Of a DNA stretch of 64,000 bases, positions 35,747 to 43,375 are shown piece after piece; positions within the stretch are counted from its first letter, which is position 1, and each line of letters begins with the position of its first letter. The translations under genes were made by a program, and so were the position numbers. This stretch comes from an uncultured Myxococcales bacterium (lineage in GTDB: Bacteria; Myxococcota_A; UBA9042), in assembly GCA_903842345.1 (NCBI GenBank), contig CAIMLR010000030.1, positions 62,001 to 126,000 of the forward strand, given 5' to 3'. The notes beneath the pieces were generated by a model that made no database searches, was not told the DNA's origin, and saw only the letters and a program-made list of their open reading frames with translations.

Positions 35747-37597
35747 ATGGCATCCATCGCGGATTTCGCAGCGGCGCAGAAGCCCATCTACCACCAGGAA
35801 CGGCCGAGCAAGACGGGCCTGATGGACTGGCTTACGACCGTCGATCACAAGAAGATCGGCATTCTGTACGGCGGCGCCGGCCTGTTCTGGCTGCTGATCG
35901 GCGGCCTGGAAGCGCTGTTGTTCCGCATCCAGCTCGCCCGGCCGGATCAGCACATCTTCATCGGCGACACCTACAACGGCCTCGTGACGATGCACGCCAC
36001 CACGATGGTGTTCCTCGCCGTCATGCCGATGATTGCCGGTTTCTCCAACTACTTTGTGCCGCTGATGATCGGCGCGCGCGACGTCGCGTTCCCGCGTATG
36101 AACGCGTTTTCCTGGTGGACGTTCTTTGCCGGCTCGCTGACCATCAACGCGTCCCTGCTCTTCTGCGGCGCGTTTCCCGCTGCGGGCTGGACCGGCTACG
36201 CGCCGCTCACCACCAAAGAATTCTCCGGCATGCCGATCGACTTCTGGTGGGCTGGCCTCACGCTCCTCGCCGTCTCGTCGATGGTCGCGGGCGTCAACTT
36301 CGTCGTCACGATCCTCAACCTGCGCGCGCCCGGCATGACGCTGATGCGCGTGCCGGTGCTGACGTGGATGATGCTCGTCATCCAGTTCCTGCTCGCGTTC
36401 TCGTTCCCGCCGGTCGCCGTGGGCCTCATCCTGCTGGCGTTTGACCGCACGTTTGGCACCGTCTTCTACAGCACCGGCATGGGCGGCGATCCGCACCTGT
36501 GGCAGCACCTGTTCTGGCTGTTTGGTCACCCGGAAGTGTACGTGCTGATCCTGCCGTCCATGGGCATCGTCTCGGAGATTCTCCCGGTCTTCACGCGCCG
36601 TCCGCTGTTTGGCCACCACGCGGTCATTTTCTCCGGCGTCTTCATCGGCTTCGTCGGCTTTGGCGTGTGGGGTCACCACATGTTCACCGCCGGCATGGGT
36701 CCCATCGCTGACGCTGCGTTTGCCTCGACGACCGCGATCGTCGCCATCCCGACCGGCGTCAAGATCTTCAATTGGATCGGGACGATGTACAACTCGAAGA
36801 TGACGTTCCCGACGGCCATGCTGTTCGCGATCTCCTTCATCCCGATGTTCACGCTCGGCGGTCTGTCCGGCATGATGCACGCGAGCCCGCCGCTGGATCT
36901 CCAGCAGCACGACACGTACTTCGTCGTCGCGCACTTCCACTACGTTCTGGTGGGCGGCGCGCTTCAGGGTCTGTTCGCTGGCTTCTACTTCTACATGCCG
37001 AAGATCAGCGGCAAGATGCTCAACGAGACGCTCGGCAAGATCCACTTCTGGGTCTTCCTCATCGGCTTCAACGTCACGTTCTTCCCGATGCACTTGCTGG
37101 GCAACCACGGCATGCCGCGCCGCATCTACACGTATCCGGCCGATGCGGGTTGGAACACGGAGAACCTGCTCGCCACCGGCGGCGTGTTCCTGATGGCGGG
37201 CGCCACCCTGCTCTTCGTCTACAACCTCATCACGAGCTTGAAGAATGGCAAGGACGCGGGCTCGGACCCGTGGGACGCCAACACGCTCGAGTGGATGACC
37301 TCGTCGCCGCCGCCCGTGCACAACTTCGATTTCACGCCGGTCGTGCTCAGCGAGCGCCCGTTGTGGGACCACAAGTACACGCCCGGCATGGAGATTCCGG
37401 TTCCCGAGCAAGCTGAAGAGATTCACATGCCGTCGCCGTCCTGGCGGCCGATGTGGGTGTCCGCCTCTGCGGGCCTCATCATCGTCGGCCTCCTGACTTT
37501 CAGCGGCATCGCGGGCATCCCCGGCTGGCCGCTCTGCATCGTCGGCGCGCTCGGCGTCATCTTCAGCGTCTACGCTTGGGTGACTGAACCCGTCTAA
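35747..37597 (+). CDS. coxA: Cytochrome c oxidase subunit I
   Basis: The catalytic subunit of the proton-pumping oxidase: haem a, haem a3 and CuB in twelve or more helices, 616 residues. Signature pieces are WLTTVDHKKIGILYG, the haem ligand in TMVFLAVMP with MHATT, HPEVYVLILPSMGI (CuB His-Tyr crosslink), the two CuB histidines in WGHHMFTAGM, and HDTYFVVAHFHYVL (haem a3 and haem a ligands). The Glu of the D-channel motif is not in the usual GHPE context alone, so I make no claim on proton-channel class. The C-terminal ~90 residues carry one or two additional helices, as in caa3-type enzymes. Confidence 0.97.
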   Translation: MASIADFAAAQKPIYHQERPSKTGLMDWLTTVDHKKIGILYGGAGLFWLLIGGLEALLFRIQLARPDQHIFIGDTYNGLVTMHATTMVFLAVMPMIAGFSNYFVPLMIGARDVAFPRMNAFSWWTFFAGSLTINASLLFCGAFPAAGWTGYAPLTTKEFSGMPIDFWWAGLTLLAVSSMVAGVNFVVTILNLRAPGMTLMRVPVLTWMMLVIQFLLAFSFPPVAVGLILLAFDRTFGTVFYSTGMGGDPHLWQHLFWLFGHPEVYVLILPSMGIVSEILPVFTRRPLFGHHAVIFSGVFIGFVGFGVWGHHMFTAGMGPIADAAFASTTAIVAIPTGVKIFNWIGTMYNSKMTFPTAMLFAISFIPMFTLGGLSGMMHASPPLDLQQHDTYFVVAHFHYVLVGGALQGLFAGFYFYMPKISGKMLNETLGKIHFWVFLIGFNVTFFPMHLLGNHGMPRRIYTYPADAGWNTENLLATGGVFLMAGATLLFVYNLITSLKNGKDAGSDPWDANTLEWMTSSPPPVHNFDFTPVVLSERPLWDHKYTPGMEIPVPEQAEEIHMPSPSWRPMWVSASAGLIIVGLLTFSGIAGIPGWPLCIVGALGVIFSVYAWVTEPV

Positions 37598-37635
37598 ATC
37601 TTTCGCGTCTTTACCTGATCGCACGAGAGGCACGC

Positions 37636-38289
37636 ATGTCCGCCCACGCAGATACTTTGACCCACGATTCGCACGCGGCCGACGGCCACGGCGCGCTGTC
37701 GGAGAACAACTTCCTCGGCCTGCCCAACATCAAACTGGCGATGTGGGCGTTTCTCGGCTCCGAGTGCATGTTCTTCGGCTCGCTGATCGGCACGTACTTC
37801 TTCTATCACGGCAACAGCCTGTCCGGCCCGCTGCCCAAGGACGTCTTCTCCATCGGCATCACGTCGATCTCGACGTTCCTGCTGCTGATGTCGTCCGTGA
37901 CCATGGCGCTGGGCGTGGACGCGATGCGCCAGCAGAAGCCGATGCGGGCGCGCACGTTCATCCTCCTCACCGCCGCGTTGGGCGCGTGCTTCGTCGGCTT
38001 CCAGGTCGTCGAATTCCACGAGTTCTACACGGAGAAGCACCTGATCTTCGCGGGTCCCAACGCGTCGCTCTTTGGCTCCACGTTCTACACGATGACCGGC
38101 TTCCACGGCACGCACGTCACCGTCGGCGTGATTTGGCTGCTGATCATGTCCGTGCTCATCACCAAGAAAAAGCTCGTGCCCGGCAAGGAAGCCGTCAACG
38201 TTGAGGTCATGGGCCTCTACTGGCACTTCGTCGACATCGTCTGGATCGTCATCTTCACGTTCGTTTACCTTCTGGAGTTCCTCAAATGA
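37636..38289 (+). CDS. coxC: Cytochrome c oxidase subunit III
   Basis: The 217-residue membrane protein has about five helices, as in the shorter bacterial subunit III. Family pieces include MWAFLGSECMFFGSLIGTYF, VVEFHEFYTEKHL, and FYTMTGFHGTHVTVGV, followed by YWHFVDIVWIVIFTFVYLLE. The cytoplasmic N-terminus is His-rich (MSAHADTLTHDSHAADGHGA), a feature shared with CtaB and the next gene. Its stop overlaps the next start in ATGA. Confidence 0.96.
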   Translation: MSAHADTLTHDSHAADGHGALSENNFLGLPNIKLAMWAFLGSECMFFGSLIGTYFFYHGNSLSGPLPKDVFSIGITSISTFLLLMSSVTMALGVDAMRQQKPMRARTFILLTAALGACFVGFQVVEFHEFYTEKHLIFAGPNASLFGSTFYTMTGFHGTHVTVGVIWLLIMSVLITKKKLVPGKEAVNVEVMGLYWHFVDIVWIVIFTFVYLLEFLK

Positions 38290-39035
38290 GCCACGGGCAC
38301 GATTCGCACGAGCTGCCACACTCGCATCAGAAGCAATACATCATTCTCGGCGTCGTCCTGTCGATCGTGACGTTCATCGAGCTCGGCATTCCGCTTATCA
38401 AAGGCGTGCCGGAGCTGTGGACGGCGGCCAAGGAAGTCTGGGCGCCGCTGCTCGTGGTCCTGTCGATCTTCAAGTTCGGCGCGGTCGTGGGCGACTTCAT
38501 GCACCTGCGGACGGACTTGACGCTGTACAAGATCCTGTTCGTGTCGCCGCTGTTCCTGGCGATGTTCAGCTTCTTCGCCATCGGCTCGCTGTCGGTTGTG
38601 CACTTCCATCCGTTCGGCAAGGGCTACGCGATTACGGCGCAGGACCTCGCGGACGGCTACGTGCCGCCGACCACGGGCGCAACGGCTGAACCGCCGCTCG
38701 CGGACGACAAGTTTGAAGCGGCGTTTGCGGATGCGCAGAAGACGAGCTTTGCCAAGGGCAAAGAGACCTTCACCGCGAGCTGCGCCAGCTGCCACCGCGC
38801 GGACGGCGGCGGCATGCCCGGCTTGGGCGTGAACCTCTCAGATGACTGCTACAAGCACGGCGGCAAGATCGCTGCGCTCTACACGACAATCGCCAAGGGT
38901 GTCAGCGGCACCGCGATGCCGGCTTGGCAGAACAGCATGGACTCTGAGAAGATGCGCCAGGTCGCCTACTACGTCCGCAGCCTGAAGGGCACGAACGTCG
39001 CCGGCGGCAAAGAATGCGAAGGCCCCAAGGAATAG
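38286..39035 (+). CDS. coxD: Cytochrome c oxidase subunit IV fused to a cytochrome c domain
   Basis: The first 110 residues are a subunit IV-like (CtaF/COX4_pro-type) membrane domain with three helices at about 18-39, 51-72 and 82-105. The remaining 140 residues are a monohaem cytochrome c with CASCH at 166-170 and an axial Met in GTAMPAW (Met211). Ordinary subunit IV is about 100 residues and has no haem. Three helices with a cytoplasmic start put the cytochrome on the outer, periplasmic side, where it is needed. The oxidase would thus have two tethered cytochromes, one on subunit II and one here. The N-terminus is His-rich (MSHGHDSHELPHSHQ). The ATGA overlap with coxC shows coupled translation. 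Confidence 0.9.
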   Translation: MSHGHDSHELPHSHQKQYIILGVVLSIVTFIELGIPLIKGVPELWTAAKEVWAPLLVVLSIFKFGAVVGDFMHLRTDLTLYKILFVSPLFLAMFSFFAIGSLSVVHFHPFGKGYAITAQDLADGYVPPTTGATAEPPLADDKFEAAFADAQKTSFAKGKETFTASCASCHRADGGGMPGLGVNLSDDCYKHGGKIAALYTTIAKGVSGTAMPAWQNSMDSEKMRQVAYYVRSLKGTNVAGGKECEGPKE

Positions 39036-39082
39036 CGCCTCGCATCCTGGTCCGCAGCGATTTGACCCAGCAGGAACTCGAC

Positions 39083-40081
39083 ATGGTTTGGCAAGCGCGC
39101 ACCCGGAACCTCCAGCCTTTGCTGGCGGCGCTGTGTGCGCTGTTTGTCCCGTCGCTGGCGTTTGGCCACCCTTCCGGGCTGCCCGCGCTGCGCGAACGCG
39201 CCGACTTCGTGTTGGACAACGCCCACAGTTGGGTCATCTGGGAAGTCCACGAGAGCCTCGTCATCGGCACGGTCCTCGTCGTGGCGCTCTACACCTGGGC
39301 CATCGGTCCGGGTCGCCGCAAATACGGCTGGAGCGACACGCCGGCGAGTCCCAAGCAGCGCGGCCTTTTCTACGGCACGATGCTGATGATGTACCTGACC
39401 CTGGACGGTCCGCTGCATCACCTCGCGGACGAGCTGCTCTTCTCCGCGCACATGGCGCAGCACATGATCCTGCAGCTCATCTGGGCGCCGCTGGTTGTCA
39501 TCTCCGTGCCGGTGTGGCTGTGGGAGGCGATGCTCCGCCCGCGGCCGATCCACGCTGCGGCGCGGTTCTTCTCGCGGCCGATGACGGCGTTCGTGACCTA
39601 CAACGGCATCGTGTTTGGCTGGCACGTCCCGCAGATGTACAACCTCGCGCTGACGCAGCACAACTTCCACATCGTCCAGCACCTGATGTTCATGTCGTCC
39701 GCGGTGCTGATGTGGTGGGTCATGATTGCGCCGGTCGCGGAATTCCGCGCGACGTACCAGAAGCGCATGGTCTTCATCCTGGCAAACATGCTGGCGATGA
39801 AGGTGCTGGGCCTCATCATCAGCTTGTCCGATGAAGTGCTGTACACGTTCTACCTGTCGCAGCCGCGGGCCTGGGGCCTGGACGCGCTGGGCGACCAGCA
39901 GCTCGGCGGCATGTTGATGTGGCTCCCGGGCGGCGGTCTGCTGTGGGCGGGCCTCGGTCGCGTGTGGTGGCAGTGGGTCCGCTCGGGCACGCCGGCAAAA
40001 GGCACGACGGGCATTGCGGCCATCGACAACGCGCGCGCCGCACGTCTCAAGCTGGCGGAGGCGACGCCGTCGGCCGAGTAA
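39083..40081 (+). CDS. ctaG: caa3-type oxidase assembly factor CtaG
   Basis: The ATG at 39083 follows AGGAACTCGAC. An in-frame start at 39014 would overlap the previous gene. The 332-residue protein has six or seven membrane helices with conserved histidines in the core (LDGPLHHLADELLFSAHMAQH, GWHVPQMYN, NFHIVQHLMF). It matches the DUF1404/caa3_CtaG family, needed for forming the CuB centre in Bacillus-type oxidases. This family replaces Cox11, which is not encoded here. The window supplies Sco separately for CuA. Confidence 0.92.
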   Translation: MVWQARTRNLQPLLAALCALFVPSLAFGHPSGLPALRERADFVLDNAHSWVIWEVHESLVIGTVLVVALYTWAIGPGRRKYGWSDTPASPKQRGLFYGTMLMMYLTLDGPLHHLADELLFSAHMAQHMILQLIWAPLVVISVPVWLWEAMLRPRPIHAAARFFSRPMTAFVTYNGIVFGWHVPQMYNLALTQHNFHIVQHLMFMSSAVLMWWVMIAPVAEFRATYQKRMVFILANMLAMKVLGLIISLSDEVLYTFYLSQPRAWGLDALGDQQLGGMLMWLPGGGLLWAGLGRVWWQWVRSGTPAKGTTGIAAIDNARAARLKLAEATPSAE

Positions 40082-40090
40082 GGAATGGGA

Positions 40091-40627
40091 ATGAAGCGGA
40101 TGTACCTGGCAATGTGGGCGATCGCGTCGGCGACCGCGTGCGGGAAAGACGCTGCGAAGGCGGAGCCCGCTGCTGCGGTTGCGCCGTCGAATGCCGCTCC
40201 GGTTGCGCCGGCCCTTGCGGCACCTTTGCCGGTCGCGGCCTCGCCCGCTGCCGCCTTGCCCGCCGCCGCGACGCCGAGTCAGGCCGTCGCGCTCACGGCG
40301 ACGGGCGAGCACTACGCGGTGAAATGGCAGTTCGCCCGGCCCAAGGTCGGAGAACTGTTCGCGGTTGACCTGACGCTGACCGACCTGGCCGGCAAGCCGA
40401 TCGCCAGCCCGACGCTCAAGATCGACGCGACAATGCCCGCGCATGGCCACGGGATGATGACCGATCCCGAGCTGAAACAGACCGGGCCGACGCGCTGGCA
40501 TGCGGAAGGCCTGAAGCTGCACATGCACGGCGCGTGGCAGTTCGAGGCGCGCGTGGAAAGCGCGGGCATCAAGGAACGGCTGACCGCGGCGTATGAGCAG
40601 GCGCCCGCCGCGGCGGATGGGCTGTGA
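40091..40627 (+). CDS. YtkA/FixH-like lipoprotein
   Basis: An AGGA is seven bases before the ATG at 40091; an ATG two codons earlier is too close to it. The 178-residue protein has a lipobox (SATAC, Cys17) and a 50-residue Ala/Pro linker. It ends with a YtkA-like beta-sandwich, recognised by DATMPAHGHGM and GLKLHMHGAWQFEARV. Domains of this type occur in copper-handling and oxidase-assembly settings (YtkA, FixH). The Met and His residues in AHGHGMM and HMHG could bind copper. Its place between CtaG and a di-heme peroxidase in the oxidase cluster fits a metal-delivery role, which is inferred. Confidence 0.8.
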   Translation: MKRMYLAMWAIASATACGKDAAKAEPAAAVAPSNAAPVAPALAAPLPVAASPAAALPAAATPSQAVALTATGEHYAVKWQFARPKVGELFAVDLTLTDLAGKPIASPTLKIDATMPAHGHGMMTDPELKQTGPTRWHAEGLKLHMHGAWQFEARVESAGIKERLTAAYEQAPAAADGL

Positions 40628-41991
40628 GAACGTCGCGAACCGCCGCTGCGCCCGCATCGCGGAGTGCGTGCGGCTTCGGCCGCCCTTGGGGCCGGCAATG
40701 GGCCATCGCCGCCGTGACCGGATGCTTCGCCGTCGGGTGTTCCAGCCCGCCGCAGCCTGACGCCAATCGCCCCTGGACCGCCGCCGAGCGCGCCCTCCTG
40801 GGCAGCCTCACGCCAATTCCATCCTTGCCGCCGAGTCCGGGCAACCGCGTCGCCGACGATCCGGTCGCGGTCAATCTGGGTCACGTGCTGTTTTTTGACA
40901 CCGGGCTGTCCGCCAACGGCAAAGTGGCCTGCGCGACCTGCCACGTGCCGGAGAAGTGGTTCACGGACCGCCTGCCGCTCGCGCAGGGCGTGGGCCAGGC
41001 GGGCCGCAATGCGCCGACGTTGATCGGCACGCAGTGGCTGCCGTACCTCTTCCACGATGGCCGCAAGGACAGCCTGTGGGCGCAGGCGCTGGGGCCGATG
41101 GAGGCCGAAGTCGAGCATGGGTTTGACCGCCTCGCGCTGGCCCACCGCATCGCCAAGCACTACCGCCAGCCCTACGAGCAGCTCTTTGGCCCGCTGCCGC
41201 CGCTGGACGACCTCACGCGCTTTCCGCCGCACGCGCGGCCGGTGCCGTTCCAGAGCAACCATCCCCATCACGTCGCTTGGCTGGCCATGGCGGACGCGGA
41301 TCGCATGGCGGTGAACGCGGTGCTGGCCAACTTCGGCAAAGCCATCGAGGCCTATGAGCGCAAGCTGGTGCCGCGCGAAGCGCCATTTGACCGGTATGCC
41401 CGCAAATTTCTCGCTGGCGATCCGACTGCCGCCCAGGAAATTTCCCCGGCGTCGCAGCGCGGATTGCGCGACTTCATCGGCCGCGCACAGTGCGTCAATT
41501 GCCACAACGGTCCGCTGTTCACCGATCGCGGCTTCCACAACCTCGGCTTGCCGCGCGTTCCTGGCCAGACCGGCGTGGACGTCGGCCGATCCCTCGGCGC
41601 GCAGAGCGTCAAGGCCGACGACTTCCGCTGCGGCTCTGTCTTCAGCGACACGCAGCGCTGCGAGGAGCTGCGCTTCCTGAATCCGCGCTTTGAGGATTTT
41701 CTGGGCGCGTTCAAGACCCCGACGCTGCGCAACGTCGCCCAGACCGCGCCGTACATGCACAACGGCCAATTCGCGACGCTGAATGACGTCCTGGCGTTCT
41801 ACCGCACGCTGCCCGAGGCGGCGCAGGTCGGGCATCGCGAGCTGGTGCTGACGCTGCTGGACCCGGCCGTGAGTCAGTCCGACCTCGTGGCGTTCCTGGA
41901 GACCTTGACCGGGCCGCTGCCGGACGGGCAATGGCTGCATCCGCCGCAGCCCATACCGCCGCCCGATGCGATGACGGGGACAACGCCATGA
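40624..41991 (+). CDS. Di-haem cytochrome c peroxidase/MauG-family lipoprotein
   Basis: Start GTG and the previous stop TGA share bases (GTGA), giving tight coupling. The 455-residue protein has a lipobox (FAVGC, Cys39) and two haem motifs, CATCH and CVNCH. The family order is kept: GHVLFFDTGLSANGKVACATCH, RNAPTLIGT, LGPMEAEVEH, then FKTPTLRNVAQTAPYMHNGQF. The CCP branch reduces hydrogen peroxide and the MauG branch oxidises protein residues; sequence alone does not separate them here. In the middle of an oxidase cluster it could remove peroxide or accept electrons from the same cytochromes. The next gene starts in the stop codon (ATGA). Confidence 0.9.
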   Translation: MRTSRTAAAPASRSACGFGRPWGRQWAIAAVTGCFAVGCSSPPQPDANRPWTAAERALLGSLTPIPSLPPSPGNRVADDPVAVNLGHVLFFDTGLSANGKVACATCHVPEKWFTDRLPLAQGVGQAGRNAPTLIGTQWLPYLFHDGRKDSLWAQALGPMEAEVEHGFDRLALAHRIAKHYRQPYEQLFGPLPPLDDLTRFPPHARPVPFQSNHPHHVAWLAMADADRMAVNAVLANFGKAIEAYERKLVPREAPFDRYARKFLAGDPTAAQEISPASQRGLRDFIGRAQCVNCHNGPLFTDRGFHNLGLPRVPGQTGVDVGRSLGAQSVKADDFRCGSVFSDTQRCEELRFLNPRFEDFLGAFKTPTLRNVAQTAPYMHNGQFATLNDVLAFYRTLPEAAQVGHRELVLTLLDPAVSQSDLVAFLETLTGPLPDGQWLHPPQPIPPPDAMTGTTP

Positions 41992-42596
41992 AGCGACTGC
42001 TGCTCCTGCTGCTCACACTCGCTGCCTGCCGCACGCCGCCGGAGCTGGACGACCTGGGGACGCTGCCGCCTTGGCAGATGACGGACCAGACCGGCAAGCC
42101 GATTGGCTCCGCGACCCTGCGCGGCAAACCTTGGGTCGCGAATTTCCTGTTCACGTCGTGCGCGAGTTCCTGTCCGCCGCTGGCGCGCGCGACCGAGCGC
42201 CTCCAGGAGCTCGTCCGCGCGTGGCAGCCCAAGGACGGCGCTCCGCTGGCGCGCATCGTGTCGATCAGCGTGGATCCGGAGAGCGACACGCCGGCGCGGC
42301 TGACCGAGTGGGGGCGCGAGTACAAGAACGACCCGCGGCTCTGGGCGCTGGCGACCGGGCCGTATGAGGCGATGGAGACGCTCGTAGTTGGCGGTTTCAT
42401 GCAGCCCATCATCCGGAAAGATCGCCAGCCGGGCCAGCCTGCCCCGGACGCGCCGACGCCGATTGACACCGCGCACAGCGTGCGGTTTGTGCTTGTCGAC
42501 GGCCACGGTCACTTGCGCGGCTTGTTTGAAAAAAATGCAGCGTCGCTGGCCAAGCTCAACGCGGCGCTGCAGTACCTGGCCGAGGAATCCCGATGA
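41988..42596 (+). CDS. SCO1/SenC-family copper chaperone lipoprotein
   Basis: The 202-residue protein is a thioredoxin-fold Sco protein delivering copper to CuA. The lipobox is LTLAAC (Cys14). The copper cysteines are in FLFTSCASSCPP (CxxxC), and the conserved histidine is in HSVRFVLVDGHG. It also has the SISVDPESDTPARL motif typical of Sco. The ATG overlaps the previous stop and the stop overlaps the next start (ATGA at both ends), so it is translated as part of a chain. Confidence 0.93.
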   Translation: MKRLLLLLLTLAACRTPPELDDLGTLPPWQMTDQTGKPIGSATLRGKPWVANFLFTSCASSCPPLARATERLQELVRAWQPKDGAPLARIVSISVDPESDTPARLTEWGREYKNDPRLWALATGPYEAMETLVVGGFMQPIIRKDRQPGQPAPDAPTPIDTAHSVRFVLVDGHGHLRGLFEKNAASLAKLNAALQYLAEESR

Positions 42597-43369
42597 CCGA
42601 GCCAACCGCGCCGCAGAAGAAAGTCTTTCGCCCCAAGCCGCTGCCGACCATCGTGGCCGCCATCATCGTCGCCGTGACGTGCACCGCGGGCACGTGGCAG
42701 ATGCGCCGCTACCACGAGCAGACGGCGCTGATGAACTGGTACCACCAGCAGTACGAAGTGCTGCCGCCGGTGACGTCCCTCAAAGAGACCGCGCAGGCCA
42801 AGGATCGCCTGGAACAACTGCATTTCCGGCAGGTGCGGCTGACCGGCAGGCTGGACATGGCGCACGCGCAGCTCCTGACCGCGCGCGTGGGGGCCGGGAA
42901 TCAGGTGGGCTACGACGTCATTGTGCCGCTGGAAGTGGAAGGCGGCGCGCATCCGAGCGTGCTGGTGAACCTCGGCTGGGTGCCGCCCGAGAAGCTGCCC
43001 GCGTGGTTGGCCAAGCAGCGCGCGGAGACGGGAACCGTGACGCTCAAGGGCCGGCTGCGCGTGTCCGACGTGCCAGTGGCCGATGCGCAATCGGTCGGCA
43101 CATTCGCTGGGCTGACGACCTGGATGCATCCTGTGCCGCGGACGCTGGCGACGCGGATCCCGGGCCTGGATCCGGATCTGCTTCTGGAGGCGGGCGAGCA
43201 GGCGACGGGCAACGTCCTGGATCTGAATGTGATTCCGCGGGCGATTTACAGCTATCCCATCCATCCAGAGCCGAGCCAGAATTTCTCGTATTCGCTCCAG
43301 TGGTTCGGGATGGCGTTGACGGCGATCGCGGTGTGGATCGCGCTTTCGCGGGAAGCCGTCAGCGCGTAG
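42593..43369 (+). CDS. SURF1-family oxidase assembly protein
   Basis: The 258-residue protein has one membrane helix at each end (LPTIVAAIIVAVTCTAGTWQ and the WFGMALTAIAVWIAL segment) with a periplasmic beta-rich domain between. The family motifs are near the first helix (TWQMRRYHEQ), FRQVRLTGRL, and VLVNLGWVP. SURF1 inserts haem a into subunit I. It closes the ten-gene oxidase cluster. Only six bases separate its stop from that of the convergent glycosyltransferase gene. Confidence 0.93.
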   Translation: MTEPTAPQKKVFRPKPLPTIVAAIIVAVTCTAGTWQMRRYHEQTALMNWYHQQYEVLPPVTSLKETAQAKDRLEQLHFRQVRLTGRLDMAHAQLLTARVGAGNQVGYDVIVPLEVEGGAHPSVLVNLGWVPPEKLPAWLAKQRAETGTVTLKGRLRVSDVPVADAQSVGTFAGLTTWMHPVPRTLATRIPGLDPDLLLEAGEQATGNVLDLNVIPRAIYSYPIHPEPSQNFSYSLQWFGMALTAIAVWIALSREAVSA

Positions 43370-43375
43370 CCAGCC

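Noticed and set aside
35447-37633. A 728-residue minus-strand frame opposite coxA
   Set aside because: Shadow of subunit I, which has all haem and copper ligands in the plus frame.
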